Shown: positions 28,148-41,606 of the stretch, in pieces
How positions within the stretch are numbered: position 1 is the first letter of the stretch
How the letters are laid out: every line of letters begins with the position of its first letter
NCBI RefSeq assembly: GCF_003007735.2
Contig: NZ_PXNQ02000009.1
Span: 1-64,000 of the forward strand
DNA from: Paracoccus methylarcula
GTDB lineage: Bacteria > Pseudomonadota > Alphaproteobacteria > Rhodobacterales > Rhodobacteraceae
Direction of reading: 5' to 3'
Length of the DNA stretch: 64,000 nt
Made by a program: the position numbers and the translations under genes
The notes under the pieces: model-generated
What the model saw: only the letters and a program-made list of their open reading frames with translations
Told to the model about the DNA's origin: nothing
The model's database searches: none

Positions 28148-29356
28148 TCAGGCGCTTCCCTGATGGGTCAGTGCCGCCTCGACCCCGCGCAACTCGGCCA
28201 GCCCCTTGAGCCGCCCGATAGCTGGATAGCCCGGCTGCCCCCCACGTCCGATATCGTCAAGGATGTCCTGCCCGTGATCGGGCCGCATCGGGATCGCCGC
28301 ATCCGCGCGACCCGCCTTGCGCCGCCGTTCCTCCTCGCGCAGGACCGAGGCGACCAGCGCCACCATGTCAGTCTGCCCGCCCAGATGCTCGTCCTCGAAG
28401 AAAGAGCCGCGGATCGCATCGCCGTCGCGCCGGACATTGCGCAGATGCAGGAAATGCACACGCGCGCCAAAGCGCTCCATCATGCCCGGCAGGTCGTTGT
28501 CGGGCCGCGCGCCCAGGGAACCCGAGCACAGCGTGATCCCGTTCGCGGGCAGATCGACGGCGGCAAGGCGCTCGGCGTAATCGGCCTCGGTGGACATGAT
28601 ACGGGGCAGGCCCAGCAGGCCGAAGGGCGGATCGTCGGGATGGCAGCACAGCCGCACCCCGATCTCTTGCGCGACGGGGGCGACCTGTTCGAGGAAATCG
28701 TGGAAATTCCGGCGTAGCACCGCATCGGTTACGGGGGCATAGCTGTCCAGAAGATCACGCACATCCTCCAGGCTGAAATTCTCCGCCGCGCCCGGCAGGC
28801 CGAATACGACATTCCCGGCCAATTGCTCGCGCCGCGCCTCGTCCATGGCGGCAAAACGGCGAGCGGCCTCGTCGCGTATACCCTCGGGGAAATCCTCGGC
28901 GGCGCCTGCGCGCTTGAGGATATGGATGTCGAAAGCCGCGAAATCGGTGAAATCGAAACGCATGCAGGTCGCGCCATTGGGCCTGCGCCATGCCAGGTCG
29001 GTGCGGGTCCAGTCCAGCACCGGCATGAAATTATAACAGATAACCTCGATGCCCGCCGCCTTCAGGTTCCGCATCGAGGCAATCCAGTTCTCGACATGCG
29101 CGCGCCAGTCGCCGCTTTGCGTCTTGATCGCCTCGCTGACCGGCAGGCTCTCGACCACCTCCCATTTCAGGCCCGATGGCGTGCCGTCCCTCATCGCGGC
29201 GATCTGTGCTTGCCGTCGGGCGATCTCTTCGGGTGTCCAGGGCGCGCCACTGGGAAGGTGATGCAGCGCGGTCACCACGCCCTGCACCCCGGCCTGCATC
29301 ATGTCATCGATGGATACCCGATCCTTCGGCCCGAACCACCGCCAAACATGTCTCAT
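28148..29356 (-). CDS. uxuA: D-mannonate dehydratase
   Basis: A 402-aa UxuA-family enzyme: MRHVWRWFGPKDRVSIDDM at the N-terminus, YNFMPVLDWTRTDL, the metal-ligand region LCCHPDDPPFGLLGLPRIMS, LCSGSLGARPDNDLPGM and FLHLRNVRRDGD, with PDHGQDILDD near the end. It dehydrates D-mannonate to 2-keto-3-deoxygluconate. It is the last gene of a minus-strand operon with a TRAP importer and a zinc dehydrogenase. No fructuronate reductase (uxuB) gene is in the window. Confidence 0.93.
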   Translation of the reverse strand: MRHVWRWFGPKDRVSIDDMMQAGVQGVVTALHHLPSGAPWTPEEIARRQAQIAAMRDGTPSGLKWEVVESLPVSEAIKTQSGDWRAHVENWIASMRNLKAAGIEVICYNFMPVLDWTRTDLAWRRPNGATCMRFDFTDFAAFDIHILKRAGAAEDFPEGIRDEAARRFAAMDEARREQLAGNVVFGLPGAAENFSLEDVRDLLDSYAPVTDAVLRRNFHDFLEQVAPVAQEIGVRLCCHPDDPPFGLLGLPRIMSTEADYAERLAAVDLPANGITLCSGSLGARPDNDLPGMMERFGARVHFLHLRNVRRDGDAIRGSFFEDEHLGGQTDMVALVASVLREEERRRKAGRADAAIPMRPDHGQDILDDIGRGGQPGYPAIGRLKGLAELRGVEAALTHQGSA

Positions 29357-29399
29357 CTCATTCTCCTGAATACAGCGAATCGCTATCCCGGGATCCGCT

Positions 29400-29487
29400 C
29401 TTCTTCTTCATGCAAATATCCTCGGGGGTGCCGGCTGGTGCGCCACTGGTTCAAGAACCACCGGCGACGGGGCAGACAACCCCCCGG
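29400..29487 (+). repeat. Intergenic repeat family A, copy 2
   Basis: Same order of blocks as the copy at 15557: TCTTCTTCATGCAAATATC, CGGGGG, GCCGGCTGGTGCGCC, CTGGTTCAAGAACCA, CCGGCGACGGGGC. It sits between the zinc dehydrogenase and uxuA genes inside one operon. Confidence 0.75.
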
Positions 29488-29492
29488 CCATC

Positions 29493-30533
29493 TCACGTCG
29501 CGAAATCCAGTTGCACCTTGACCGCCTGTGCCCGATCACCGGCCAGGTCGAAGGCCCGCACCGCCTCGCGCGCGGGCAGCACCTGCGTCACCATCGGCGA
29601 CAGGTCGATCTCTCCAAGGGCGATCATGCGGACGGCCTCGGCGAATTCCCTGTCGAAACGATGGGTGCCGAAAAAGCGCAGCTCCTTGCCCACGATCAGG
29701 TTGAGCGGCAGCGGCGTTGTCCCGCCGACACCGATCTGCACCATGCTGCCTTGCGGGCGGGTGACGCCGATCGCCTGCGCGATGGCATGCTGATTGGCGG
29801 AACATTCCAGAACCACGTCGATCCGGCCCTTGCCTGTCGCGTAATCGGACAGCCCGTCAGGGTCCCGCGCCACGTTCACCACCCGGTCGGCTCCCATTTC
29901 TTCGGCGATCCCCAATGTGAAATCCTGCACATCGGTCACGATGATCTCTGCCGCACCGTGCAGATGTGCCAGCGCGGTGCAGATCGCTCCGATCGGTCCG
30001 GCGCCGGTGATCAACACGCGCTGCCCCTCCAGCGAAGGCGCCATGGAGAGCGCGTGCAGGCAGACCGCCAGAGGTTCCGCTCCGGCTGCGGCTTCAGCCT
30101 CGACGTAATCGGGCAGGGGCAGGCATTGCGCCACGGGATGGGCCAGCCGGGTGCGGAACAGCCCGTTTTCATGCGGCAGGCGCATGGCCGAACCGTTGAA
30201 GCGCATCTCCAGGCAATGCCGTTCCTGTCCGGCCATGCAGAACGCGCATTCCCCGCAGGGGCGCGATGGAGACAGCGCGACAAGCTGTCCGGGTTTGAGC
30301 GCCGAGTCCGCAGGTGCGGCCTCGACCACGCCGGCGGCCTCGTGGCCCAGGATGATCGGCTCGCGCACCCGGACGGGACCGAAACCGCCATCGTGGTAAT
30401 AGTGCAGGTCCGATCCGCAGATACCCCCGCGCTGAACGCGGATCACGGCCATGCCCGGCGCTGCTTCGGGCGCGGGCAGGTCCTCGATGCGCAGGTCATG
30501 GGCGGTATGAAGGCGGCAGGCGATATCGGTCAT
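29493..30533 (-). CDS. Zinc-dependent MDR dehydrogenase (L-idonate/L-gulonate 5-dehydrogenase-like)
   Basis: A 346-aa medium-chain dehydrogenase. GGICGSDLHYYHDGG carries the catalytic-zinc cysteine; GHEAAG the catalytic glutamate region; CGECAFCMAGQERHC has the four structural-zinc cysteines; VLITGAGPIGAICTALAHLHGA binds NAD(P). Closest by pattern to IdnD. With UxuA and a TRAP importer the likely role is oxidation of L-gulonate or L-idonate to a keto-aldonate that feeds mannonate; the substrate is inferred. Four bases separate it from dctM. Confidence 0.82.
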   Translation of the reverse strand: MTDIACRLHTAHDLRIEDLPAPEAAPGMAVIRVQRGGICGSDLHYYHDGGFGPVRVREPIILGHEAAGVVEAAPADSALKPGQLVALSPSRPCGECAFCMAGQERHCLEMRFNGSAMRLPHENGLFRTRLAHPVAQCLPLPDYVEAEAAAGAEPLAVCLHALSMAPSLEGQRVLITGAGPIGAICTALAHLHGAAEIIVTDVQDFTLGIAEEMGADRVVNVARDPDGLSDYATGKGRIDVVLECSANQHAIAQAIGVTRPQGSMVQIGVGGTTPLPLNLIVGKELRFFGTHRFDREFAEAVRMIALGEIDLSPMVTQVLPAREAVRAFDLAGDRAQAVKVQLDFAT

Positions 30534-30537
30534 GTCA

Positions 30538-31812
30538 TCAATCCATCAGGGAGGGCAGCCAGGTGCTGATCGCCGGGATATAGGACACCAGCAGCAGCAC
30601 GAGGATATTGGTAATCAGGTAAGGTACCAGCGCCCGGATCACCGGGGCAAGCGGCAGCCGTGCGATATTGGCGCAGACGAACATGCAGACCCCGACCGGA
30701 GGCGTGGTCAGCCCGATCATCAGGTTCAGCACCGCGAAAACCGCGAAATGCAGCGGCTCGACCCCGACGCCCTGCGCCAGCGTCATCAGCGGCACGAAGA
30801 GGATGATGAGCGCGGCGATGGTCTCCATGAACATGCCGACGACCAGCAGCACGACATTGATCAGCAGGATCACCAGGATCCGGTTGTCGGTCACCGACAG
30901 CACCCCGTTCGCGATCATCTGCGGGATCTGCTCGCTGACCAGGATCCAGCCAAAGACATTGGCCGTGCCCACCAGCGCCAGGATCCCCGCCGAACTCACC
31001 GCGCTGTCGATCAGGATTCCCGGCACGCGGGCCAGCGGCAATTCGCGATAGATGAAGGCGCCGACGATGACGGCATAGATCGAGGCGACGACGGCGGTCT
31101 CGGTCGGCGTGACATAGCCCGACAGCATCCCGCCCACGATGAGCGCGGTCATCGCCAATGCCCAGAATGCGCCGAGGAACGAGAGTCCCAATTCGCCCCA
31201 TCCCCGCCATGCCTGGCGTGGGAAATTCCGGCGGCGCGCGATGATATAGGTGGTTATCATCATCGCCAGCCCCAGCATCAAGCCTGGAACCGCCCCGGCG
31301 ATGAACATCTTGCCGACCGAGATCCCGGCCAGCGAGCCCACGATGATCATCGGCACCGATGGCGGAATGATCGGCCCGACGGTCGAGGAGGCCGCCGTCA
31401 CCGCGGCCGAGAAATCCGCCGGATAGCCCGCCTTCTTCATGCCGGGGATCATCATTCCCCCGATCGAGGCCGCATCCGCCACCGCCGTGCCGGAAATGCC
31501 GCCGAACAGCATCGACGAGGCGACATTGGTCTGCGCCAATCCGCCGCGCACCCAGCCCACCATCGCCTGCGCGAAGCGGATGATCCGCCCGGTGATGCCG
31601 CCGCTATTCATCAGGTTGCCCGCAAGGATGAAGCCCGGAATGCAAAGCAATACGAAACTGTCCATTCCCGCATACATCTTTTGCGGAATCACCACCAAAG
31701 GCATGCCGTTCCACAGCAGATATGCCGCCGAGGACAGTCCGAGTGTGATCGCCACCGGCAGACCGATTACAAGTCCAAGAAGGAATGTCAGTCCAAGGAT
31801 CGCCAGACTCAT
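30538..31812 (-). CDS. dctM: TRAP transporter large permease (DctM)
   Basis: A 424-aa DctM-family membrane protein with about twelve helices. MSLAILGLTFLLGLVIGLPVAI, SMLFGGISGTAVADAASIGGMMIPGM and IIPPSVPMIIVGSLAGISVGKMF are family hallmarks. It is the ion-coupled subunit that moves substrate delivered by DctP. The ATG at 31812 overlaps the dctQ stop; the longer upstream frame is a shadow of dctQ. Confidence 0.92.
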   Translation of the reverse strand: MSLAILGLTFLLGLVIGLPVAITLGLSSAAYLLWNGMPLVVIPQKMYAGMDSFVLLCIPGFILAGNLMNSGGITGRIIRFAQAMVGWVRGGLAQTNVASSMLFGGISGTAVADAASIGGMMIPGMKKAGYPADFSAAVTAASSTVGPIIPPSVPMIIVGSLAGISVGKMFIAGAVPGLMLGLAMMITTYIIARRRNFPRQAWRGWGELGLSFLGAFWALAMTALIVGGMLSGYVTPTETAVVASIYAVIVGAFIYRELPLARVPGILIDSAVSSAGILALVGTANVFGWILVSEQIPQMIANGVLSVTDNRILVILLINVVLLVVGMFMETIAALIILFVPLMTLAQGVGVEPLHFAVFAVLNLMIGLTTPPVGVCMFVCANIARLPLAPVIRALVPYLITNILVLLLVSYIPAISTWLPSLMD

Positions 31813-32312
31813 TCGATCTCTCCCATCAGGTTCTCGGGACGGCCATCGCTTGCGCCGGTCAGCATGCCCATGCCGCGCAGCAAGGCCGCCAGTGCCAGCA
31901 CCGCCAAAAGCAACAGCACGCTGCCATGCGCGTAATTCATCGGCAGTGCCATGGCGGGGGAGGTCTGCATCGCACCGATCCGGGTGAAATGCATGGCGGG
32001 CCCGATCAACAGCAGGCAGAAGGCCAGGACCAGCCCCGCCGAAACAAGCCGTGAGACCCATGGCAGACGTCCCGGCAGGCTCTCGCTGACCAGGTCGACA
32101 TTGACCAGATCGCCCGTCAGCAGCGCCAGCCCGGTCCCGAAGCCCGCGAGGTAGAGCAGGGCAAAACGGGTCAGTTCCTCGGTCCAGACCGGTGAGGCGC
32201 CGACAAAGCCGCGCCCGACCACCTGCACGGTGACGGCGGTGATCAGCACCATGAAGGAGATCCCGGTGCCCAATCGCAAAAACGCCCGCATCCAGCGGAT
32301 CAAGACGGTCAT
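31809..32312 (-). CDS. dctQ: TRAP transporter small permease (DctQ)
   Basis: A 167-aa DctQ-family protein with four TM helices (GISFMVLITAVTVQVVGRG; WTEELTRFALLYLAGFGTGLAL; LVSAGLVLAFCLLLIGPAM; VLLLLAVLALAALLRGM). The ASPVWTEELTRF segment is the conserved membrane-entry motif. Overlaps dctM by ATGA, implying coupled synthesis of the permease pair. Confidence 0.9.
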   Translation of the reverse strand: MTVLIRWMRAFLRLGTGISFMVLITAVTVQVVGRGFVGASPVWTEELTRFALLYLAGFGTGLALLTGDLVNVDLVSESLPGRLPWVSRLVSAGLVLAFCLLLIGPAMHFTRIGAMQTSPAMALPMNYAHGSVLLLLAVLALAALLRGMGMLTGASDGRPENLMGEIE

Positions 32313-32399
32313 GCTTCCTCCACGGTTAATCTTGGCTTCGGATCATCAAGCTTGGAAATATATCGAGGCGGCCGGCTCCGATACCGGCCGCCCGCAGGA

Positions 32400-33383
32400 T
32401 CAGCCCTGGGCGGCGAATAGCTCTTCGACCACCGGCTTGATCTCGTCGCCGACATTGGCCAGCACGGCGTCCTTCGCCTGCGCCGCGAATGCCGCCTTGT
32501 CGCTCTCCACGAATGTCATGCCCTTGTCCTGCAAGGCCTTGGTCAGACGATCCTCGTCGGCCAGGAACAGCTCGCGCTCATATTGCTGCGCGGTCTCGGC
32601 GGCCTGCGTCACGGCCTCCTGGTCCTCGGCGGACAGGCGGCCCCATGTCATCTCCGAGATGGTCAGGTAAATCCATGACCGCACATGCTCGGTCTTGTTC
32701 ACGAATTTCTGCACCTCGTTGAAATTCGCCGACTCGATCAGCGCCAGCGGGTTTTCCTGCGCGTCGATCGTGCCGTTCTGCAGCGAGGTGAAGACTTCGC
32801 TGAAAGCCATCGGCGTCGGCTGCGCGCCAAGTGCTTCCCACGTTTTCACGAAAAGCGGCACATTCGGCACCCGCAGCTTCAGCCCGTTCAGATCCTCGGG
32901 CGTCATCACCTCACGGTTCGAGGTCAGGTTGCGTGGCCCGCGCGCGAAATAGGCGATGGGGCGGATCTGAGCCTTGGCAAGGATCTCCTCCTTGATCTGC
33001 GTGCCGATATCGCCTGCCGCGACCTCGTCCATCTGCTCCAGCGTCAGATAGGCATAGGGAACCGCCAGCAGCGCCGCCATCGGTGACCAGTTTTGCAGGC
33101 TCTCGCCGGTGATCGTCATGTCGGCGGTGCCAAGCTGCATGCCGTTGATCAGGTCGATCTCCTTGCCAAGCGATTCATTGGGGAAAACCTGGACCTCGAC
33201 GCGGCCATCGGTCAGCCTGGCGACTTCCTCGCCGAATTTCAGCGAGGCCTTGTGCCAGCTGTTTTCCTCGTTCGCCAGGTGGCCCAGCTTGATGGTCACA
33301 TCGGCGGCATGGGCGCGGATCGCAGGCGTGGTCAGCAGGCTGGCCCCGGCCAGCGCGGTGAATTGACGGCGGTTCAGTTTCAC
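32400..33383 (-). CDS. dctP: TRAP transporter substrate-binding protein (DctP)
   Basis: A DctP-family periplasmic receptor of about 327 residues. The GTG at 33383 follows AGGAGGAACCATC and yields MKLNRRQFTALAGASLLTTPAIRAHA, a signal peptide with a twin-arginine-like RRQF; an ATG at 33404 that overlaps the gntR stop has no ribosome-binding site. LKLRVPNVPLFVKTWEALGAQPTPMAFSEVF contains the conserved arginine for carboxylate binding, and LQNGTIDAQENPLALI is family-typical. Ligand probably a sugar acid, from the neighbouring uxuA. Confidence 0.9.
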   Translation of the reverse strand: MKLNRRQFTALAGASLLTTPAIRAHAADVTIKLGHLANEENSWHKASLKFGEEVARLTDGRVEVQVFPNESLGKEIDLINGMQLGTADMTITGESLQNWSPMAALLAVPYAYLTLEQMDEVAAGDIGTQIKEEILAKAQIRPIAYFARGPRNLTSNREVMTPEDLNGLKLRVPNVPLFVKTWEALGAQPTPMAFSEVFTSLQNGTIDAQENPLALIESANFNEVQKFVNKTEHVRSWIYLTISEMTWGRLSAEDQEAVTQAAETAQQYERELFLADEDRLTKALQDKGMTFVESDKAAFAAQAKDAVLANVGDEIKPVVEELFAAQG

Positions 33384-33400
33384 GATGGTTCCTCCTGATT

Positions 33401-34081
33401 TCATTTCGTGAAGAATTCGGGTTTGCTGCGGGCGATCTCGGGCAGGTCGTTCAGCACTTGGCGCAGATGCAGGCGCATCGCCTGTTCCGCGGCATCCGCG
33501 TTGCCCTCGCGCAGCGCCTGCACGATGGCCCCGTGCTGCTCGATCAGCTTCTGGTGGTCAAAGACCCGCGCGGTGATGTGCCGCAGCCGGTTCATCTGGG
33601 ATTTCAGCCCCTCCAGCACGTCCCAGACATCGCCATGCCCCGCCGCGACGGCAAGGCTGTGATGGAACCGGTCGTCCAGCGTGATGAAGGCTTCGACATC
33701 CTGCCGCTCGCTGGCCTCTCGCTGCGCGGCAAGCTGCTCGTCCAGCCGGGTCAGCAGCGCATCATCGAGATTGGCCGAGACCATGCGGATCAGGTCGCTT
33801 TCCACCGCCTCGCGGATCAGGCGCGCCGAAAGCACGGCCTTGACCGAGATCCGGCCGATGAAGGTGCCGCGCTGCGGGCGCACTTCGGCCAGCCCCGTGG
33901 CGGTCAGGCGGATGAAGGCTTCGCGCACCGGCTGACGGCTGACGCCTGCTTGCCCCGCGATTTCGGTTTCGCTGAGACGCGCGCCGGGTTCCAGCTCACC
34001 GCGAAGAATACGGCCATGCAGCCAGGCATAGACCTGCTGCGCAGTCGAATTTCCCGATGTGACGATATTGAACTGGTCCAC
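33401..34081 (-). CDS. GntR-family (FadR subfamily) regulator
   Basis: A 226-aa regulator: winged HTH (LHGRILRGELEPGARLSETEIAGQAGVSRQPVREAFIRL) then an FCD ligand domain with metal-binding positions DDRFHHSLAVAAGH and the late H-x3-H-like region LRHITARVFDHQK. GTG start with a strong AGGAGGATCACC leader. It heads the TRAP-dehydrogenase-uxuA operon, so it should respond to a sugar acid of that pathway, by analogy with UxuR. Confidence 0.9.
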   Translation of the reverse strand: MDQFNIVTSGNSTAQQVYAWLHGRILRGELEPGARLSETEIAGQAGVSRQPVREAFIRLTATGLAEVRPQRGTFIGRISVKAVLSARLIREAVESDLIRMVSANLDDALLTRLDEQLAAQREASERQDVEAFITLDDRFHHSLAVAAGHGDVWDVLEGLKSQMNRLRHITARVFDHQKLIEQHGAIVQALREGNADAAEQAMRLHLRQVLNDLPEIARSKPEFFTK

Positions 34082-34363
34082 GGTGATCCTCCTGTCGAGA
34101 GCTACTATACCATACTTCCATACAAGTCAATTGCCATGGCGACGGGACTTGTGCCCGCGATGGCCGGGGTGACCTGCATGAACAAGAAAGGGAGCGTCGG
34201 TCCGATCACAATCGGCTCCAGTATGTTTTTCATACTGATCTTGAGGTGTCGGTTCAGGGGGCATTTCTTCTTCCGCCCGAATGCGGGGGAAACGTCGCGC
34301 AACGCGCGTATCCGTTGTGTCGGATTCCTGCAGGAGATCACCTTGTTCGGATTGTCGCCCGGA
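34082..34363 (-). promoter_or_regulatory. gntR promoter region with AGTATG operators
   Basis: Reading toward gntR, TTGACT is followed 15 bases later by TATAGT (about 34105-34131), with GTATGGAAGTATGG between them. Further upstream AGTATG-TTTTT-CATACT (34220-34236) is a perfect palindrome with the same half-site. The arrangement fits autoregulation by the FadR-type protein. No gene seen in the rest of the gap. Confidence 0.45.
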
Positions 34364-35389
34364 TTACGGTTGCCGTGCCAGCCGGAGCAAGGCCCAACGG
34401 GCGGCATCCGCAACCGCCTCATCAGGGTCGTTCACGAGCGGCCTTGCGGCTTCCGCCAATCTCGGCTCTCCGGAATTTCCTATCGCATAAAGGACGTTAC
34501 GGACAAATCGATCACGCCCGATCCGCTTGATCGGACTGCCGGAAAACCGGGCCCGGAACCCGGCATCGTCCAGAATGGCGAGTTCCTCCAGTGGCGGCGC
34601 ATCGACGATACCGCGATATCGCATCTCGGTTCCCGTCTGCGCGAACTTGTTCCAGGGACAGACGGCAAGGCAATCGTCGCAACCATAGATCCGGTTACCC
34701 ATCAATTCCCGCAATTCGGGATCGACCGGCCCCTTGTGCTCGATCGTCAGGTAAGAGATGCATCTTCGCGCATCCAGTTGAAATGGCGCAGGAAATGCCT
34801 TTGTCGGACAGATGTCCAGGCAGGCGCGGCAGGACCCGCAATGCTCCCTCTCCGGCTCGTCCGGTGGCAGTTCCTGCGTGGTGAAGATGGCACCCAGGAA
34901 GAACCAGCTTCCCAGTTCCCGCGACAGCAGATTGGTATGCTTGCCCTGCCATCCCAGGCCCGCCGCCTCTGCCAGCGGTTTCTCCATCACCGGGGCGGTA
35001 TCGACGAAAACCTTGATTTCATGGCCCGGTTCCTGCTCCAGCAGCCAGCGTCCCAAGCGTTTGAGCCGCTTCTTGACCAGGTCGTGATAGTCCCGCCCCT
35101 GCGCATAGACGCTGATTGCCGCGCGATCCGGCTGTGCCAGAACCGCCAGCGGATCATGGTCTGGCGTGTAAAGTTCGGCCAGCATGATCACCGAACGCGC
35201 CTCGGGCCAGAGCGCCGCCGGATTGCCGCGCCAATGCGTGCGCTCGGCCATCCAGCTCATCTGTCCATGCCTGTCCGCTTCAAGAAACGACTGTAATCGC
35301 CGAGCAATTTCCGGCGCCGCGTCCGGGGTTGTAATCCGCATCCCGGCAAAGCCGACGGCCTCGGCCTCAAGAGCCAGGGCAGCCTTGAT
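34364..35389 (-). CDS. queG: Epoxyqueuosine reductase, start codon uncertain
   Basis: Catalyses the last step of queuosine synthesis in tRNA, using cobalamin and two 4Fe-4S clusters. The two ferredoxin-type motifs [17 protein letters not shown] and [16 protein letters not shown] are intact, as are the N-terminal domain ([17 protein letters not shown]) and the C-terminal HEAT-like tail. Homology begins at [19 protein letters not shown], but no ATG, GTG or TTG precedes it; the coordinates given start at an ATC. Possible ATGs are internal at 35341 or far upstream at 35491 inside gst. Repeat A abuts exactly this point. Confidence 0.85.
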   Translation of the reverse strand: MKAALALEAEAVGFAGMRITTPDAAPEIARRLQSFLEADRHGQMSWMAERTHWRGNPAALWPEARSVIMLAELYTPDHDPLAVLAQPDRAAISVYAQGRDYHDLVKKRLKRLGRWLLEQEPGHEIKVFVDTAPVMEKPLAEAAGLGWQGKHTNLLSRELGSWFFLGAIFTTQELPPDEPEREHCGSCRACLDICPTKAFPAPFQLDARRCISYLTIEHKGPVDPELRELMGNRIYGCDDCLAVCPWNKFAQTGTEMRYRGIVDAPPLEELAILDDAGFRARFSGSPIKRIGRDRFVRNVLYAIGNSGEPRLAEAARPLVNDPDEAVADAARWALLRLARQP

Positions 35390-35440
35390 CTTCTTCTTTG
35401 TGAAAATACCTCGGGGGTCCGGGGGCTGGCCCCCGGCCGT
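35390..35440 (+). repeat. Intergenic repeat family A, copy 3 (short)
   Basis: TCTTCTTCTTTGTGAAAATA followed by CCTCGGGGG and the perfect dyad CCGGGGGC/GCCCCCGG. It lacks the central GGTTCGAGAACC block of the other copies. On the minus strand it follows gst and directly precedes queG, so the dyad could terminate gst transcription. Confidence 0.7.
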
Positions 35441-35468
35441 CGCGGGACGCGCGCCGCGCCCGCCCGTC

Positions 35469-36155
35469 CTATCCGAAGTCCAGCTCGGCATAATGCGGGG
35501 CCGGATGTATCCCGGGAACCTGATCGGCCAGGACCGGACGGAAAGCCGGGCGTGACTTGATCGTCGCGTACCAGTCCCGCACCATCTCGGACCGGTCCCA
35601 ATCCACGTCGGAGATGTAGTCCAGGCAAGAGAAATGCGCCGCAGCGGTGAAATCGGCCAGCGACAGGGTGTTACCTGCCAGCCAGCGGCGGGCTTCAAGA
35701 AGGCTGGCAAGGTAGTCGATATGTTCCTTGATCGCCCTGAGCCCGTCCTTGACCACCCGGCTGTCGGGATAGCCCGAGCGCATGATCTTTTTCCACACAC
35801 GCTCCTCCATGATCGGGCGCGTGACCTCGGCATTGAACTTGTCGTCGAACCAGGCGCAAAGCCTTCGCACCTCGTGCCGCTCCATCGGGGTTTGCGGCAT
35901 CAGGGGCGGGTTCGGCACGGTTTCGTCCAGATATTCGACGATGGCCTGGCTTTCGGCCAGCATGTTGCCGCGATAGCGTAAGACCGGCAGCTTGCCCGCC
36001 GGGTTGCGGCGTTTCAGGTCGGGAGGGCTTTCCCAATACCGTTCCTCGACCAGTTCGACCTCGATCTTCTTCTCGGCCAGAACCAGCCGCACCTTGCGGC
36101 AGAAGGGTGACAGCATCGAGTGGTAAAGGCGCGTGGTCTGGGTGTTGTTGTTCAT
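35469..36155 (-). CDS. gst: Glutathione S-transferase family protein
   Basis: A 228-aa GST. The thioredoxin-like N-terminal domain has [22 protein letters not shown] (the SPFCRK segment holding the active-site Ser/Cys), [13 protein letters not shown] with the cis-proline and [11 protein letters not shown] for glutathione binding. The C-terminal helical domain includes [16 protein letters not shown]. The ATG at 36155 gives the family start [13 protein letters not shown]; the extra 43 upstream codons lack homology. Substrate unknown. Confidence 0.87.
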   Translation of the reverse strand: MNNNTQTTRLYHSMLSPFCRKVRLVLAEKKIEVELVEERYWESPPDLKRRNPAGKLPVLRYRGNMLAESQAIVEYLDETVPNPPLMPQTPMERHEVRRLCAWFDDKFNAEVTRPIMEERVWKKIMRSGYPDSRVVKDGLRAIKEHIDYLASLLEARRWLAGNTLSLADFTAAAHFSCLDYISDVDWDRSEMVRDWYATIKSRPAFRPVLADQVPGIHPAPHYAELDFG

Positions 36156-36237
36156 TGACTGCTCTGGGCCTCTTCGTTGCCGGGCGTTCATATTGATACG
36201 GCGGCGGCAATGTTGTTTCAACCTGATGGGTTGCTGC

Positions 36238-36963
36238 TCACAGGCAGCCGGCCCTTCCGTCCCGCGCGATCGTGGCCGCTCCATCGGCGATCGAGCGTGA
36301 GCGGCGCGATGCCTGATGCGGGCTGCGGGATTTGGGCGCGGGCAGGATCGCGGCCAGCCTTGCCGCCTGCACCGGGGTCAGCTTGTCAGGTGTGGTGCCG
36401 TAATATTCGCGGGCGGCCGCCCCCACACCGAAAATGCCCGGTCCGAACTCCGCCACGTTCAGGTAAACCTCAAGGATCCGCTGCTTGGACCAGAGCGCTT
36501 CGACAAGCGGTGTGAACACCGCCTCCAGCAATTTCCGCGTCCAGCTTCGGTTTTGCCACAGGAACACGTTCTTCGCGGTTTGCTGGCTGATGGTCGAGGC
36601 GCCATGCGAGCTGCCGGAGGCGACCACCTTCCGGATCTCGGTCATGTCGAAACCCCAGTGCCGGCAGAAATTGGCATCCTCCGCCGCCACGACCGAACGG
36701 CGCATGACCGGGGCGATATCCCCGATATCCGCCCATTCGCGAGGCTTGATGGGATGGTTGCGCGACTCGGCGATGATGGTCCATGTCGTCGGCGGATTCA
36801 CCAGGCCATAGAAGGCCACCAGCACCATCATCAGCAGGAAGACGCGCAAGAGAAACCAGCGCAACCAGATGGCCAGGCGGCGCAGCGGCCGCCAGCGCAC
36901 GGGCTTGGCGCCTTTCCGGGCGGGTTCTGGCGCAGGGGTTCTGAATAACAGGCGCAGGATCAT
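36238..36963 (-). CDS. mtgA: Monofunctional peptidoglycan glycosyltransferase
   Basis: A 241-aa inner-membrane GT51 enzyme that polymerises lipid II into glycan strands. A TM helix (LRVFLLMMVLVAFYGLV, residues ~39-55) is followed by the signature VAAEDANFCRHWGFD with the catalytic glutamate, GASTISQQTAKNVFLW, RKLLEAVFTPLVEALWSKQRILEVYLN and GPGIFGVGAAAREYY. No transpeptidase domain is present. Stands between gst and gltB on the same strand. Confidence 0.94.
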   Translation of the reverse strand: MILRLLFRTPAPEPARKGAKPVRWRPLRRLAIWLRWFLLRVFLLMMVLVAFYGLVNPPTTWTIIAESRNHPIKPREWADIGDIAPVMRRSVVAAEDANFCRHWGFDMTEIRKVVASGSSHGASTISQQTAKNVFLWQNRSWTRKLLEAVFTPLVEALWSKQRILEVYLNVAEFGPGIFGVGAAAREYYGTTPDKLTPVQAARLAAILPAPKSRSPHQASRRSRSIADGAATIARDGRAGCL

Positions 36964-37019
36964 GATCGGGCTTTGTCATGCTCCTTGCCGCGCAGTCAAG
37001 CATCTGCTTTTGGAATGAC

Positions 37020-37046
37020 GAATGCGGCCCGGAAAAGGCCGCATTC
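37020..37046 (-). terminator. Hairpin after gltB
   Basis: A perfect ten-base inverted repeat, GAATGCGGCC with GGCCGCATTC, around a seven-base loop. It lies 22 bp past the gltB stop; no long T-run follows, so termination may be imperfect. Confidence 0.55.
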
Positions 37047-37067
37047 GGAACTCGTGCAATCGCCGGG

Positions 37068-41602
<4,535 letters not shown>

Positions 41603-41606
<4 letters not shown>

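Noticed and set aside
35390-35833. 5' extension of the queG frame to a 489-aa protein
   Set aside because: It runs antisense-phase through gst and through the GC hairpin of repeat A; no QueG homology there.
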